A stretch of DNA of 64,000 nt from Oncomelania hupensis (GCA_036898135.1 CM072523.1:5035659-5099658); one strand, 5' to 3'. Counted from the first letter of the stretch, positions 44,277 to 58,140 are shown. Program-made: numbers and translations. Notes: a model not told the origin generated them from the sequence alone.

Positions 44277-45237
44277 CCATATTACAGGTGTGCTGCTGCT
44301 GCCATAATGTTGTTCGCTTCGTTTTCAATTATGAGCTTTCCACACCTGTTCCTCAAACTTATTCGATATCTCCAAAGGTGGCAATGGATTTAATTTTATT
44401 CGTCACCGATGTGAGCGAAATTCTGGCTGCATTCTCATTCTCAGTGAAAGAAAGGCAGCCGCATTAGCAATAGTAGCGCCACCAAGGACACGGGGTGTAA
44501 GGATCTATATATAGCGCATGGTTGGTGTATCGGTGTTTCTGGCACTCACTCGTTTAGGACATAGGCGTCAGGACCATTAATGTTCGTGAGGTGGAATGCA
44601 TACGTGCACAGACTACATTATAATTCAGATTCTTAACAGTCAAGTAATATACAATGAACGAGGAATATCCTGTGCCGCGATGAACATACAAAAGATATAT
44701 CACAGTCATGAAGGCAACATTAGACAATTAAAAAAACACATTAAAAGAAACCTCGGTTTATACTCAAGGAGTAAGGTGACATGAAAAGCCTCACACCATA
44801 AATGGACGACAACATGCCCCGAGGAAAGAATTAATTGGCGTCAGTACCCTAACGCACTGTTGATTATAGTCCTCAAACTGGCAAGTCACTCAACTCCATT
44901 TCAGCTATTTGTAAAACGCAATATTTAGACACGCAAATACTTCGTCACAGACGGAGTAGAAATATCTTTCAATGTAACCTAATAGTACTATGAGAATGTA
45001 AATCACACAAATGCACATAGGGTAGGACAGGGAGGAGGGGTAAGAGGTAGGCAGTACTATGTGTGTGTAAGGGACGGGGAAAGGGGTTACACATTTTCTC
45101 AATTCATAAGCCAGACTTATGTGTAGAAACGCAGCCTGAAACTGACAAATCCTCTGAGATCTAAACAGATCCACCATAATTAATCCCCAAGGTACAATGG
45201 CAACCACAGAAGCACAATGCGGTCTGCAGCTCCTTGA
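44274..45237. other. Upstream region of the receptor gene
   Basis: No supported exon. The receptor must begin in an upstream exon that I cannot place; a signal peptide is not visible next to the large frame. Confidence 0.4.
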
Positions 45238-48200
45238 CCTGGTATTCCACACTGGAGGAAACCTTCAGTGGCGGCACAACGACACTCGATGTACGCACTC
45301 AGATGGAACATAACTACCACACAAGCTGAACATGGCTTTATGGCAGTGTGTGAGCACATAACGCTGGTAGATGGCGGAGAGCTGACCTTCTTTACAATAG
45401 ATAATGGCACTGACGAATTTGCCAGATCTGTAAAACATGTTAATCCAACACATACAGGGCCTTTGTTTCTTAAGAAGCAAGTTATCGCCATCGAAGTCAG
45501 CGTGCCACCGAATTCGAAAACAATGTCTAAATTTAACATCGCTTTCATAGTGTATCCAATGCCATTAATACCGGAACCGGTCAACGTTCTTTCACAAGAA
45601 CTGCTGTACAAGTGTACTGGTATAACTTTTCTCCCTCCCAGTATCGTCTGTGACGGAGTGCTGCAGTGTAAAGACGGCGAGGACGAAGCACAGTGCCCAT
45701 GGCGTGACAGCTGTGGTTACTGGTTTCCATACAAAAACTTCTGCCTCAAAGTTTTTTTCCAAGGTACATATACCTTAACATTTGGGACAGAGGCTCCTTC
45801 TGCCCCTGTACAAGCTGAAAAAACGTGCAATGAACACAATGCTACGCTAGCCCAGCTGCCTGATGAAGAAGGTTTGGGGATCGCCAGTAGAATAGTAAAC
45901 CAAATGGGGCTTACATCTGCTGTGATTGGTCTTAGAAGGGTGTTTCCACAAAACGAAAAGCTCAAGCATCTGTACAGATTTGTATGGCAATGGGGGAAAG
46001 CACACAGTCCCATAGCTTATGAACAGATGGACATTCAGAGACACTGCACCGAAAAAGACTGTGGTACTATTAACGATTGTGCTGTGATGCACACAAGTGG
46101 TAAAATCATATCCACGCCATGTTTTGATAACTCTAGGATATCATACCGGAGAGGATTCATCTGCATGAAAGTCAAACACAACTACACGCTATCGAACAAA
46201 GAACGCTCTAACGTACAAATCAGTGGCCTGCATCTACCTGCAGCAGTCAGCGTGGACAAGTTCTCTACAAAGCGATGTCAGGATGGTTCTTTAGCACAGA
46301 CGTTTCATCGTTGTCGGTGGGGAGATGCCATTGTAAAGGATGAAGAGGGCGACGTCAATCATCAATGGTCAACCAATGGCTTTCAATTGTTCCGGTGTCG
46401 CTATGGGCCGGCCGTGCACTTTTCCGTAGTGTGCGACGGCAAGGGGGACTGTGTCGACTCCAGTGATGAGCTGGGCTGTCAAAAACCGCAATTCCAACCT
46501 CTCGTCACCTCCATATTCACCTGTACAAACCTCCAGGCAATCCCTGACTACAAACATTGTGATGGTTTTGTGGACTGCTTTGATGAAAGCGATGAAGAAA
46601 ACTGCCGAATGTGCCAAGGTGGCAATCATATTCTATGTCCACATTTGGGATGTGTATATGTAAATCATGTCGGCTTTATTGCTGTATGTCCGCCAATAGC
46701 AAAATATTCCGATTATGTTGCCGTTTCGTCTGTTGTGTTACCTGATGGCCATGGCATGTCAGTAATGGTAAACATAAAAAATCCACAAAGCAAGTACATG
46801 TGTGATGAGGGCTTTTATCCGTGTCAGGACAGCTACTGCATACCTACCTATCTGCTGAATAATGGAGAGCTGGATTGTCCTCTGGGAGATGACGAAAATA
46901 TTCCATTGGACAACCTCACCTGTCCAGGTTACTACAGGTGTCAAAACACCGGCAGCTGCGTGCATCGAGATAAGGTGTGTGACTCGGTGTTTCATTGTCC
47001 ATACAAAGACGATGAAATGTTTTGTCACTTGACGTGTGCCCGAGGCTGTGTTTGTGAAGGTCAGGCCTTCAAATGTTCCACGATGATAGATCCTCTGCAA
47101 CACCTTCACTTGCGTTATCTAGATCTCAGTCATGTCGGGAACGTCTCTCTCGATAAAGTCTACTTCATGGAGTATCTGCTGTTTCTCAACCTGTCTTCCT
47201 GTAACCTGAAAACTGTCCATCTCCACAGCATGCCTCAGCTGAAGACTCTGGACCTCAGTCACAACGCTTTAGTCAACCTCACTACTCTTACATTATCAGC
47301 TCTCTCTGGACTAATCTTTCTAGATCTGTCATACAACATTTTCGTCAAAATATTGGACAGTTCCTTTACTGAAGTTCTTAACATTGGACAGCTTCAAAAT
47401 CTAGAGACGCTGTTGATGATCAGTGTAGGCGTTCATACTATAGAGAATGATGCTTTTATCCCCCTGGCTAATTTGAAATATATAGACATCAGGAACAACC
47501 CTATTACAACTTTCGAACAGAACTCACTAAAGGGACTAATTAAACTGAACTATCTGTACACAGACGTTCCTAAACTGTGCTGTGACTATTTTCACCCACG
47601 TCTAGGCCAATGTCAGGCACCAGTGGACGAGTTGTCGTCATGCAGTGATTTGCTGGCCCAAGACTTCTTTAGAATATTCCTGTGGACTTTCTCCATACTG
47701 GCCATGTTTGGCAATACCAGTGTTCTATTGTACAGGCAGTTTTCAAAACGAAAGAGCTTAGCTTTACCTTTCCACACTCTGGTGAAGAACTTGTGTGTGG
47801 GCCGACTTTTTGATGGGCGTGTACATGTTGATGATTGGCGGGGCAGACACTGTGTACCGCACAGTCTATGTGGAGAAGGAGAAAGAGTGGATACAAAGCG
47901 TGTTTTGTACTGCAGCAGGTTTTCTATCCTTGCTGTCAAATAAAGTGTCAGCCTTCGTCATCTGCCTTATCACACTGGAAAGAGTACTGGTCATCTGTTT
48001 CTCTTTCAACAAACGTTTTCATTTCAATCATCGTTCCACCATCGCTGCCTGCTGTAGCATGTGGCTGATGGGGTTTGTGATGGCCGCTGTGCCACTGCTG
48101 GCTGGACTAGAGTTCTACGGTCAAAACGGCATCTGTATTCCACTCCCCATCACACGACAGGAGTTTACTGGACAGACCTATGCCTTCTCGGTCTTCATCT

Positions 48201-48753
48201 GCCTCAACTTTGTTCTTGTCATCTGCATCGGCACAGGACAGATAGTAATCTATGTGACAGTACAAAAGGCGGGATCAGACGCCAAGACCAACCACAGTAG
48301 GACACGACGCTCGCTCGACGTCTGTCACTGGTAGTGCTGACGAATTTTCTGTGTTGGTTCCCAATCGGCGTAATGGGGTTTCTGGCGATGGGCGGGGTTG
48401 CCGTGCCAGGCGTGGTCAACGTGTGGGTCGCCATCTTCGTACTGCCCTTAAACTCGGCGCTCAACCCGTTCATGTACACGCTGAACGGCGTGCTGGAACA
48501 GCGAAAACTACGGCGGATGGAGGATCACGCCAGAAGGATGCTGGGAATGTTGCAGACAGAGATCACCAAATGGTCCCCCAGCAAAGTGGAGCAGCTGATC
48601 AAGATTTGTGTGAACTCCAAGCTGGTGGAGAAACGCGTTCTCGCCACTTGGATAGGTATCACTGTCAACAATCCCTCTGCAAATGATGAAGGAACAGCGA
48701 ATCTTATGTCTCCAGACACGTTGGATGGCAAAAGTCTACAGGATTTAGTATGA
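45238..48753 (+). CDS. GRL101-like leucine-rich-repeat GPCR with LDLa and C-type lectin domains; two frameshifts
   Basis: Open from 45238 (TGA at 45235) to 47943, continued in another frame from about 47800 to 48310, then in the first frame to TAG..TGA at 48753. Counting from the GTG at 45268: LDLa at ~115-143 (CDGVLQCKDGEDEAQC), C-type lectin-like domain ~148-302, LDLa at ~375-404 and 418-446, two more at ~510-587, LRRNT CARGCVCEGQAFKC ~589, LRRs ~611-758, a hinge with LCC and SSCSDLL, then TM1 FLWTFSILAMFGNTSVLLYR. TM2-TM5 lie in the shifted frame, and TM6-TM7 (TNFLCWFPIGVMGF, LPLNSALNPFMY) and the tail in the last. This is the layout of type C LGRs related to relaxin receptors. The breaks behave as +1 in a GGG run near 47803 and -1 near 48300. 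Either assembly error or a recent pseudogene. The N-terminal exon is missing. AATAAA at 49088 may be its poly(A) signal. Confidence 0.85.
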
Positions 48754-50074
48754 TGATTCTTGAACATGCTTCAATCAACGCACGATGATAGGAGATTGCT
48801 TTGGGTATTCTGGTGTAAGAACGTCAATCTGACGTGTTTGTTGATTAATAGCATCAAAAAATGGATTTTGTGAGGTGGAAATTGGTCCCAGCAACAGTAT
48901 TTCACCAGTACATTCTGAAATAATATCGTCCAAAACCAATGTAAAACAAATTGTGACATTGATCCTTGGTTTGTTTTTAACCAGTAACAATTTGTTAGTT
49001 AGTTATTCGTTGTTTAAAGGGAACAACAGACTACAAAGAGCACAATCAGGACTTGAAAAGTTGTATATTAAAACATTATAAACATCCCAATAAAAACATT
49101 AAAAAAATCCACTCTGTTAAATATTTAAACATCTTTCCACACGGAACTGTTAAAAGATCTTGTTTAAAACTGATATGTATTAACTATATGATGGGATCAG
49201 GGTGGTGGTGGCGGCCTAAAAGGATTATATCTTTCTTTGACCATTGTCCAGAATCAAAAGAGATAATTTACAAAATTATTCAGAAACATAAATAAAACAC
49301 AGGCTCGAAGGTGTGCGTTATAGCAACTTTACTGAACACAAACACAGAAAACACTCTTGACTATTTGGATTGAAAGTCATCACGAATCTATCTTGAACTC
49401 TTCTACAGTTCACAAATTCTACATTCAGACTACGATATTGTCCTACACTAGGTCCTACACCCTATAGTCTATTTCCCCTAACTAACTAACTCTAACTAAA
49501 CTACATATCTTCTCTCGGGGCCGTCCTAGTCTCATCCCTCTTTCTATCTCTTCCTCTTTCAATCTCTCTTTCTATCTCCCTCGAGTCCTTTTCCTGCACC
49601 CGTTCTTATTCTCATCATCCCAGGGGCAGTTCAGTTCTAAAAATTCTACTGTTGGTCCCAACACTAGTCCTTCCCTCCTCCTTCCTGTCGATCAAATCTT
49701 GAAACCCATCCGTGATGGTATTTCTATCTCCTAACGTCCCTTTAAGCTCCTCCTCTAAACAAGAGTCATAACTTATATCTTTACTAAATAACTGACCCCT
49801 TCTATAAGGCACTTAAACAAACGATAAGCATAACTATCTGCATGGTGTTGTCAACTCTGCCTGATAGCACACAGTATCATTAGTCAGCAAGATCCAGTAA
49901 ATTGGACGCTCTGATCCTTGTATCATTACAGCTTTCCCATCTTCACTAAACTTGGCATCGCAAATATTTTCTATCCTAAGATCTAACACGTTAGCTTTTA
50001 GATGTAGAGTGTCTCAGAGATTAGCCTCTAAACTCTTAACCAAGGCTACAACTTGGTTACAACTAGGAGGACAA
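48754..50074. other. 3' flank of the receptor, no gene seen
   Basis: CAATAAAAAC at 49087 and CATAAATAAAACAC at 49288 are possible polyadenylation signals. A - strand frame at 49615-49812 is acidic (LEEELKGTLGDRNTITDGFQDLIDRKEEG) but has no recognised domain. Confidence 0.45.
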
Positions 50075-50077
50075 AGC

Positions 50078-50305
50078 TGTCCCGTAGCTCACCACAGATG
50101 ATATTTTAACCATCATAATCCATCTTTCTCTGTTCTCAGCAACCCTCGTGGCTTCGTTCAGTGTCAAGCCAGTCCATTCTCGAATTTTGTCCTCCCACCT
50201 CTTTTTAAGTCTCCTCTTCTTCTGCCTCCTTGCACCGTGCCTTGCAGGATGGTCTTTGCAAGGCCGGATGATGTAGTGACGTGGCCACAACATCCTAAAG
50301 CGCAT
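50078..50305 (-). mobile_element. GGATA-tailed LINE, short 3' fragment
   Basis: The - strand reads LRPCKDHPARHGARRQKKR-type sequence then RWEDKIREWTGLTLNEATRVAENRERW, matching the end of the other copies. The GGATA tail itself is lost. Confidence 0.8.
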
Positions 50306-50317
50306 CATGTCAGATTA

Positions 50318-50873
50318 GATAGTTAGTTAGTTATTCCTTGCTTACAGGGTCCAGCGGACTATAAAGAGCCGAATCAGGACCATAAAATCAAGACCACAAT
50401 ATCTGAAAAAGGACTTAACCCCTACCCGCATAAAATATCTGCTGAAACAACCCCAGTGGTAACACTGAAGGCATTCCACCAGTGGGTCACTATACAATAA
50501 AAGCATCCCATGTACGCACGGGGACGCTGAGGATATGCTCTAATTAATCGGACCCCCGTTTACAAAACCAAAATAGGATACAAAAATTATAACATATCAA
50601 CAAAACACATACATATAAAATGCCTTCATTGCTAAATAATAACATCATAGGAAGCCTTAGTTACCATTTGGCAGAAAGCGTCCAATATTTCCAAGCTGAT
50701 ACAACAGGCCTCACACACAAATGAGGAGTTTTGTTCCGGAAGAGTTTTCAAGAAAATCGGTAGGTGACTGGTCTAGCAAAGAAGAAGATAGTATAGTAGA
50801 TTGATAGAACAGAGTAGGAATGAGAAAGAGCAAATGTGAAAGACAGCGACAGTGGGAATTTAAAGCACTAAAT
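50318..50873 (-). mobile_element. Dispersed repeat family 1 copy, (TAGT)n tail
   Basis: AGATAGTTAGTTAGTTATTCC then TTGCTTACAGGGTCCAGCGGACTATAAAGAGCCGAATCAGGACC, and the usual interior to TTTAAAGCACTAAATT. Hairpin end missing. Confidence 0.87.
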
Positions 50874-50954
50874 TGGATTGGCTGGAGAGGAACAAGAACA
50901 TGAACAGCTGGTACAGAGGCTTGACACCACCTCTAGAGCCTATGGAATGGAAAT

Positions 50955-51637
50955 ATTGATTGATTGATTTATTGTTGCTTTAGGTCCAGCGGACTCCTCC
51001 GAGCCAAATAAGGACCGGACAACCCCCGATCCGCATAAAAGATCTGATGAAACAACCCTAGTGGGAAAATTGAACGCCCTCCACCGGCCAGTCACTTTAC
51101 AATAAAGACATCCCACGCGGGGGACGGCTGAGGGTTTACCTCAACTACGCGAACCCCCGGTTACAAAAACAAAATAGAATTCAACCATCATTACAAATCA
51201 TCAACGAAACGTATACATATAAAATGCCTATATTGCTAAATACTAACATCATAGAAAGCCCTAGTGACCACCCAGCAGAAAGCGTCCAACACTCCCAAGC
51301 TGATCCAACAGACCTCATACACAAACAAGGAGTCTTGTCCAGGAAGAGTTTTCAAGAAAAAAGGTAGGTCATTGATCTAGCGAAGAAGAAGATAGTATAG
51401 CAGAGTGATAGGACAGAGCAGGAATGGGAAAGAGTATATGAGGAAGATAGCAACAGTGGGAATTTAAAGCACTAAATTTCCATAAAGTGGGGATACTATT
51501 TATACTGAAACCCCCGGCACTCCAACGGGGGTACTGTTGCCGCAGTGAATCTGTCATGCCTACAAAGGCAAGACAGGTTTTCAACTGGGGCTTTCACTGT
51601 TCCCTTTATAGGTTAGAACAATCTACAGTGGCAAGAT
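50955..51637 (-). mobile_element. Dispersed repeat family 1, full-length copy, (TGAT)n tail
   Basis: TTGATTGATTGATTTATTGTTGCTTTAGGTCCAGCGGAC at one end. Hairpin CCCCCGGCACTCCAACGGGGG near 51511-51532 and CAACTGGGGCTTTCACTG..CCCTTTATAGGTTAGAACAAT at the other, matching the + strand copy at 1434. Confidence 0.9.
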
Positions 51638-52348
51638 TGGGAATGGAAATAACTGCAGAGAAGACTAAAAAGATTAACAATAACATCAAAGGCATCAACA
51701 TGGACATCAAAGTCCAAGGCCAATCCCTCTACACAGTGCATAGCTTCAAATAATTAGGAGACATTTCATCAGACAATGGGTCCCGACAGGAAGTCCAGGA
51801 TCGCACAAACAACTACTGCCCTGACAAGGTTGAAGCTCATTTGGAAAGAAAAGACCATAAGTTTACATTCGAAGGTAAGGCTGCTGCGCTCCCTTGTCAT
51901 TTCCATCTTCGAATACGCTTGCGAAACATGGACCATCACAGTAGATCTCCAACGAAGAATACAAAGCATGGAGATGAGGCGCTACAGAAGACTTCTGGGC
52001 ATTTCCTATACCCAGTACATTACCAACAACGAAGTCCGACAGACCATCACACAAGTCATTGGACAACATGATGACATGCTCACAGTGGTGAAGAAATGGA
52101 AACTACGATGGTATGGCCACGTCACCAGAGCATCAGGCCTTGCAAAATCCATCCTGCAAGGCACGATGCAAGGAGGCAGAAGAAGACGGAGACAGAAAAA
52201 ATAGGTGGGAGGACATCATTCTAGAACAGACTGGTTTTACACTAAACGGAGTCATGAGTGTTACTAAGAAAAGAGACAGATGGAGTACGCTGGTTAAACG
52301 ATCATCTGTGGTGCCCCAACGACCTTTGAGTTACGGGATAGGATAGAA
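51638..52348 (+). mobile_element. GGATA-tailed LINE, longest 3' RT fragment
   Basis: Begins with GMEITAEKTKKINNNIKGI.MDIKVQGQSLYTVHSFK, a stop, then RLKLIWKEKTISLHSKVRLLRSLVISIFEYACETWTITVDLQRRIQSMEMRRYRRLLGISYTQYITNNEV..MLTVVKKWKLRWYGHVTRASGLAKSILQGTMQGGRRRRRQKK, another stop, and RWEDIILEQTGFTLNGVMSV. Ends TTTGAGTTACGGGATAGGATAG. Least damaged copy in the window; a 142-codon frame remains at 51776-52204. Confidence 0.9.
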
Positions 52349-53450
52349 AGGAGCTGGGAGTGCTTGCCAGTCCGTGCGTTAGGGTCCTGTTGTTGTGGCT
52401 TGGACCTCCAAGCCGTCAACCGGTTTCAACCACTGGCTGCATGGTCATCGTTCAATATTCAATGGTCACTCATCCAAGTGCTAACCCTGCTCCATGTTGC
52501 AGGGTGTAGCCAAACCACTTCGCTACTGGCTCACCCGCAGTTCGATCCTGTATACTGCACACGCGCTCTCAAGTACAGTCACATACACGCACAAACACAT
52601 ACTGTTTCCCTCCTCTACATATATCTCTCCAACACACACACGCATACACACACACACCCACCCACACACACGCACACACCCACACACATTACCACCACAG
52701 ACACTGCCACTATTACCATCACCCACATCCTTGCTTTCACACGGACACGCCACTGCTCACGCAGACCCATCACTCTCACAAAACAAACACCCTTCAATTC
52801 CCTCTCCCTTCCCCCTCTCTTCCCCTTCCCTTGCTATCCTCCTTCTCTGCCCCACCCCCCGTCTCCTCCGCGACACATGAAATAGACGCATCACTAGTCA
52901 GCAAGTAACAAGATGACACAATTACCCGAACACTTGTTGCGGAAGGAAAGGGCCACTTGATGAACTAGCTTTTGCTCTGGTCAATGGACAGCGAGACGAA
53001 GAAATTCACGAGTGGGCAGTATGCTATTTATTGTCTTTGAGAACGAGACGGGAAGTTAATGAAAACAGTTAAGAATATTGTTTGTTTTTTTTAATTAATT
53101 TTTATTTTTATTGGGGAGGGAGGGGGGGGGGGAAGGATTTCCAAACATATCTGGAAGTTTTTTGAAATTGTGGGTGTCACGTCATCCGAGTGGGTTCAGT
53201 GATCTATCAGATCAAAAAGCGAGTGGAGGAATCGAACTCAAAACAAAAAAAAACTAACACAAATGCCAGATGAACATTTACACTCTTTTATTCAACAACT
53301 AAATAAACAGGAGAATGGGAAATCTAAACCAACCCCAACCCTTATCCGGACCCACCACCCCGCAATGAACAATTACCTCCCTTGTCTAATCTGAGACCCT
53401 TAGAAGCTGCCCACACAACAATATGCAACAATGAGAAAATAAAGCTGAAA
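52349..53450. other. No gene seen; CA-rich and pyrimidine-rich tracts
   Basis: CA-rich stretch 52570-52690, CT/CCC-rich 52790-52865, and G run near 53115. GTTCGATCCTG at 52540 recalls a tRNA B box, but no A box is found at the right distance. Confidence 0.45.
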
Positions 53451-55100
53451 TAAACCGACTAAAGGTTTCAGAGTTCAGTCAGCAAGACTCGAAGAATGTA
53501 TTCAAATAGACTGACTGGTTTGATATTCAAATGTTCACTGTCTATAACACTCTTGCCTTTCAGAAAATCACCAAATGATGATGCCACTACATAAAGATAG
53601 TAAATGCACAATGCTCTAAACTTCACAGAATATGTAGTATGTTTTATGTGTGTGTGTGTGTAATGTAACTGTATGGCTGTGGAAGTGCGCTGTGCCGTAT
53701 GCAGACAACCCAAGTGGTCGTCTCCCGGTCATCTGGGGTGTCACGAGATGCCCAGGCGGCGATGATCACACAACCGTCTCAGTGCAGCACCCTCAACGCC
53801 AGAATGGGGAAACGGCAGCAGTAGAAACAACAGGAATTACAGCAAAAAGGCCCAATGTGGTCAACAAATAAATCGTCTTACTAATCTATCTCAAATAAAC
53901 GTAAACAATACATGGGACATAACTCCTTCAGTCTTTGATAAGGTTTCCTCGGAAGTGCTTGGGGGGTCAAGGAAGTGATCTAATGAAATGAGGAATGATA
54001 GACAAGATCAGCGAAACTGCCCTTCTGCACCTACGGCACAAATTCACAAATGTAAACCATTGGCTGCAGAACACAAATGGAGGGAGGGGGTAGGATACAT
54101 CTTTCCTATCATTTCCTCATTCCCCGAGAGATAGCATCTAATAAATATTATATCCAAGATGCTATCAAAAAACCTGCAGTTCCACCAACTCTTTAGGCAA
54201 GACATGTAATCTACACAAACTTGTTGTCTCCCTTGTCATGCGAGTGTTTTAAACAATTGATATTTGGCCACAACCATGTGCCTCTGACCAAGCTGCTGTG
54301 TGCTAACTCATCAATGAAACAAATGATAGTTAAGGCTCTAACTGAAACAAGATAAAAGAAACAAGAAAATTGTTTAATATCACTCCGGGAAATTATTAAA
54401 CGCATTGCATGCATTAATTACTACTAAAAAAAAAATATGTAGACAACGATAAACAAAAGAACCAACAGTACAGAAATGTATTTCTTGTCAATAAAGAGAA
54501 ACGTCATAATTATGGTGGCTAACGTTGCTCTTTGGGATGAAAGTGCCCTATAAAAAGAAAATCAATTTGTGCAAGCTAAATCTCCGCAACTATCGTGTGT
54601 TAAGCTGCTCTTTGATCTGAACTCGTGCTATGACAGAAATAAGTTAAGCATGCACGTCAACGATATTATTATGACTACATAGAGGACGACTTAAAGCTCC
54701 AAGCATTGATTAGTGGAGTACTGAAGCATCAGTACCATGACCATACGTAGGGCTAAGTTAGCGTATCCATCATTATGCACATCATTAATAAAGCTATTAA
54801 CTCGTTTCCCACAATTACCTCATTGGTAACAACTACACGGCGCTCTTCGCGTTCACAATGGTATTAAAAAGAGCAACACCTTTTGTTTGCCAATTTTATA
54901 GCGCCTCGCCCACAGTGGCGTAGTAGTTTATTGGGTTGGGCACAGGCTAGCCATGTTTCACGTCAAGCAACGTCGGGAAGGTTACTAAGGGGCTGTCCAT
55001 GCTTCAAAGGCAACACCAAACGACACAACAAGCGTACAACACATCCCAGACCACCCAGCTGTGAACGGGTAGAAGGGTCTGTTTAGAACCCAGGAAAGGA
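53451..55100. other. No gene seen
   Basis: Mixed sequence. A + frame at 53650-53871 (PGGDDHTTVSVQHPQRQNGETAAVETTG) has no recognised domain or splice support. Confidence 0.45.
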
Positions 55101-55520
55101 GAGGCACGGTGGCCTAATGGTAGAGCTTTGGCTTGCGGATCTGAAGGTCCCGGGTTCGAGCCCAGGCGGGGGGCATTGTGTTGTGTCCTTGGGAAAGACA
55201 CTTTACTCCCGTTTCCTACTCCTTCGGATGAGAGTATAAACCGAGGTCTAGTCTGTGCCGCATACATTCCATCATAAAGGACTTTAAAGATCCTGACGCT
55301 CATGTCCTAGACGGGTGAGTGCCGGTGACAAGAACACACCCAGCATGCACCTAGGTCCTTCTCCCCCATCCCTGGCTGCCCAGGATGGTGCTCAGTTGTC
55401 CGTGCGTCAGACCATGCGCCCAAAAGCTGCGGGTGGGCGTCTCGGGCGGTTTTAGTTAGATCCTGTATCGGCCAGCGCCTTGAGCAGCTCTTGAGCTGGA
55501 AAAGCGCTATATAAGAACGA

Positions 55521-55552
<32 letters not shown>

Positions 55553-55553
55553 A
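55101..55553 (+). mobile_element. tRNA-derived SINE with (AAAT)n tail
   Basis: The head has a good pol III A box TGGCCTAATGG (55110-55120) and B box GGTTCGAGCCC (55153-55163) at tRNA spacing. It is followed by a ~300-base body and the end GAGCTGGAAAAGCGCTATATAAGAACG with AAAT repeats. Transcribed by RNA polymerase III if active and mobilised by LINE enzymes (family knowledge). The partner LINE is not identified. Confidence 0.88.
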
Positions 55554-56395
55554 GTAAAACAGCGAGGGAGAGAAGATCGGCACCACCCTCAATAGGCTGG
55601 ACTAGAGAAAAGAGGGGTCATAACCGCTTCCTTCCCCAACGACGGAAAGGTTACGGTGACACACCTTTACTTTTACACAGAAAATGAGCTTGCTTAAAAA
55701 CAGGAATTGTTGATATACAATTTATTCACAGTTCAATTCTGTATAGTCAATTTATACAAGTGCATTGGTGAATTACGCACACTGCCAGCGGCAGTTCCCC
55801 CATCACGTCTACTGAAGTTTACGTGGACAACTTTAAATCGATCTTAATCGTTTTATTTCATACGAAAACGGCTTACCATGCAACCAATTATTAACAAAAA
55901 TAAAAATAAAGCAGAGAAGATTAGGGGTTATTGGGTCACAGACTCAGCATCCTCGTCTCCATAAACGGTCCACCAAATCTCCCACTCAGATCTTCCGATC
56001 TTGCTTTCATTCGCAACATTATACCGTCTCAGAAGGTTAATATAATTTCTAGCATTTTTAGTACTATACGCTCATAGTATCAAGCGTTCGGTCACTCTTT
56101 AAGCCCGCAGTACACGCGCGAGCGATTATTATTTACCTAGCCCTTTTCATAAATTTAAGGATTGGGGGGTGGGGGTGGTGTTCGGACGTTAAATGTTCCA
56201 ATAACTGATTGATTTCAGTTTTTACAGGAACAACAAAAAAAGAGAAATTAAAGTCATTTAGTTTTAACTTTCCCGAATATTCTTAAGATCATTATCTGCC
56301 AGTGTAAAACAGGCGTGGAAACGCTATTGAAGGCACCCTATGAAGAAGAAAAAGAAGAGGAGCAGGGGGAGGGTGGGGGCAGGGGGCCGAGGGAG
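55554..56395. other. No gene seen
   Basis: Contains a diverged CAACGACGGAAAGGTTACGG block shared with about 22.9 kb. Otherwise featureless. Confidence 0.45.
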
Positions 56396-56397
56396 AG

Positions 56398-56573
<176 letters not shown>

Positions 56574-56579
56574 GTAATT

Positions 56580-57950
56580 TAACAAGAATTGGTGACTCAG
56601 GGCCTCAATTAAGACTATGCACACGTACTCTGTGACAGAGGACCAATTCTGAAAATGCTGAATAATGGAAACGTAAATTTTAAAGTGAACGGAGTGGCAA
56701 ACAAGAAAACAGGATGAAGAAAGAACTGATAACGCTGACAGAATAACCCCAAAATCAAAATTTAATTCGCTCATCCGAAATAAAATAAAAAAGATACTGA
56801 AAATATCCGGTATGCAAATCTGAAAGCTACGATGGTATAATTTCTATACTTAAAGCGCTTTCGATTCTGTGTACACTGATGAAATAGTCGGAGTTCCAAT
56901 GTAAGTCGGGTCTTAAAAAGCAAGAACAGCAAAGGGAGAAAAAGTATTTTATGTAAAATGAAATAATTGAACAGTATCATCTCGCTCACCAAGAATTTAA
57001 AAAAATAATTGTGTGGACGACAATTTCAAACAATCGAAATATTGACAATTTATAAAGGTCTATTTTTAGCGTTTCTACTTTTACTCTTTTCTACTTCTCG
57101 TCTTGTAAACTCAAAATAACACTTTAGCAAGAATGAGTGTCGTATCCCTTCAGCAAAATCTGACGTTGTTCGTGCGGCCGCCCGCTTTTTCACCAACGGA
57201 TTTCTTCCCCTCATCTCTTTCTCCGTTTCCCCACTTTTGTAAGCATGGAGATTGGTCGCCTGATTGAATTGTTAACCCCGATTGTTTAATTATAGTCTTT
57301 TTTAACAATAAGTTTATTCTATGCGCTTGGCTTGTTGCGTTTATTTTCATGATAAATAAACCAACATTGTTGACAAGCGAGGCACGGAAAGGGAGTGATC
57401 GTGCTGACCTGAACTACTAGGGTGACGTCACGCTGAATTTTTAATTGTTTAATTAGTTCATGCCTACAGACCTTAAATAAAGTACATGAAATCAATATAT
57501 ACAAATATCTGAGATTCAACATACTGCGACAGAAGGCAGGAGGATGCGGTTGACTGCGACCTTAAGTGTAGGTGGAATGGAATAATGTAACATGGTACTA
57601 TTGTTGTGTTTCACGTCAACTGCTAGATTATAAAGCAACGGGCTACAAAGAGCGGAAAGACTCCAAGGCGACGGGTCATCTTTCAAAATCAAACACGGCT
57701 TATGGCCATCGCTGCTTGAGAGAACGGAAAAGCCCGCGTTTTAAAACTAACTCGCATTCCATAGATTCTTAAGGCACTCGTGGCGACTGTCGATTTGACA
57801 GACTGGGGAAGAACACATCTAGATTAATACAGATGGATAACTGTCAGTATAATTATCCGTATAGTTACAATTTTACTTTAAAACGGATTGTCAAAGTTTG
57901 GAGTAAAACTAACGGTTCGTTATACAGGCATTGTTTCCAGAACATTTTTT
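56580..57950. other. No gene seen
   Basis: AT-rich sequence; no frame with recognised protein similarity. Confidence 0.45.
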
Positions 57951-57958
57951 TAAGAAAA

Positions 57959-57961
<3 letters not shown>

Positions 57962-58018
<57 letters not shown>

Positions 58019-58140
58019 GAAGGAAATAAATTAAAAAGAAAATAAATTAGATGAAAATGGGATGCAATGAAAATAACATTACAAATTAAAAGGAAAGAAA
58101 GAAAAAGAAAGAAAAAGAAAGAAAGAAAGAAAGAAAGAAA
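57962..58140. repeat. (GA)n and GAAA-rich tracts
   Basis: GA repeats at 57962-58015 and GAAAGAAA repeats at 58092-58140. Confidence 0.95.

Noticed and set aside
52520..52620. Second tRNA-derived SINE head
   Set aside because: A B-box-like GTTCGATCC exists, but no A box at the proper distance.
55101..55175. tRNA gene
   Set aside because: A and B boxes are present, but the sequence continues as a ~450-bp SINE with an AAAT tail and does not fold as a complete tRNA.
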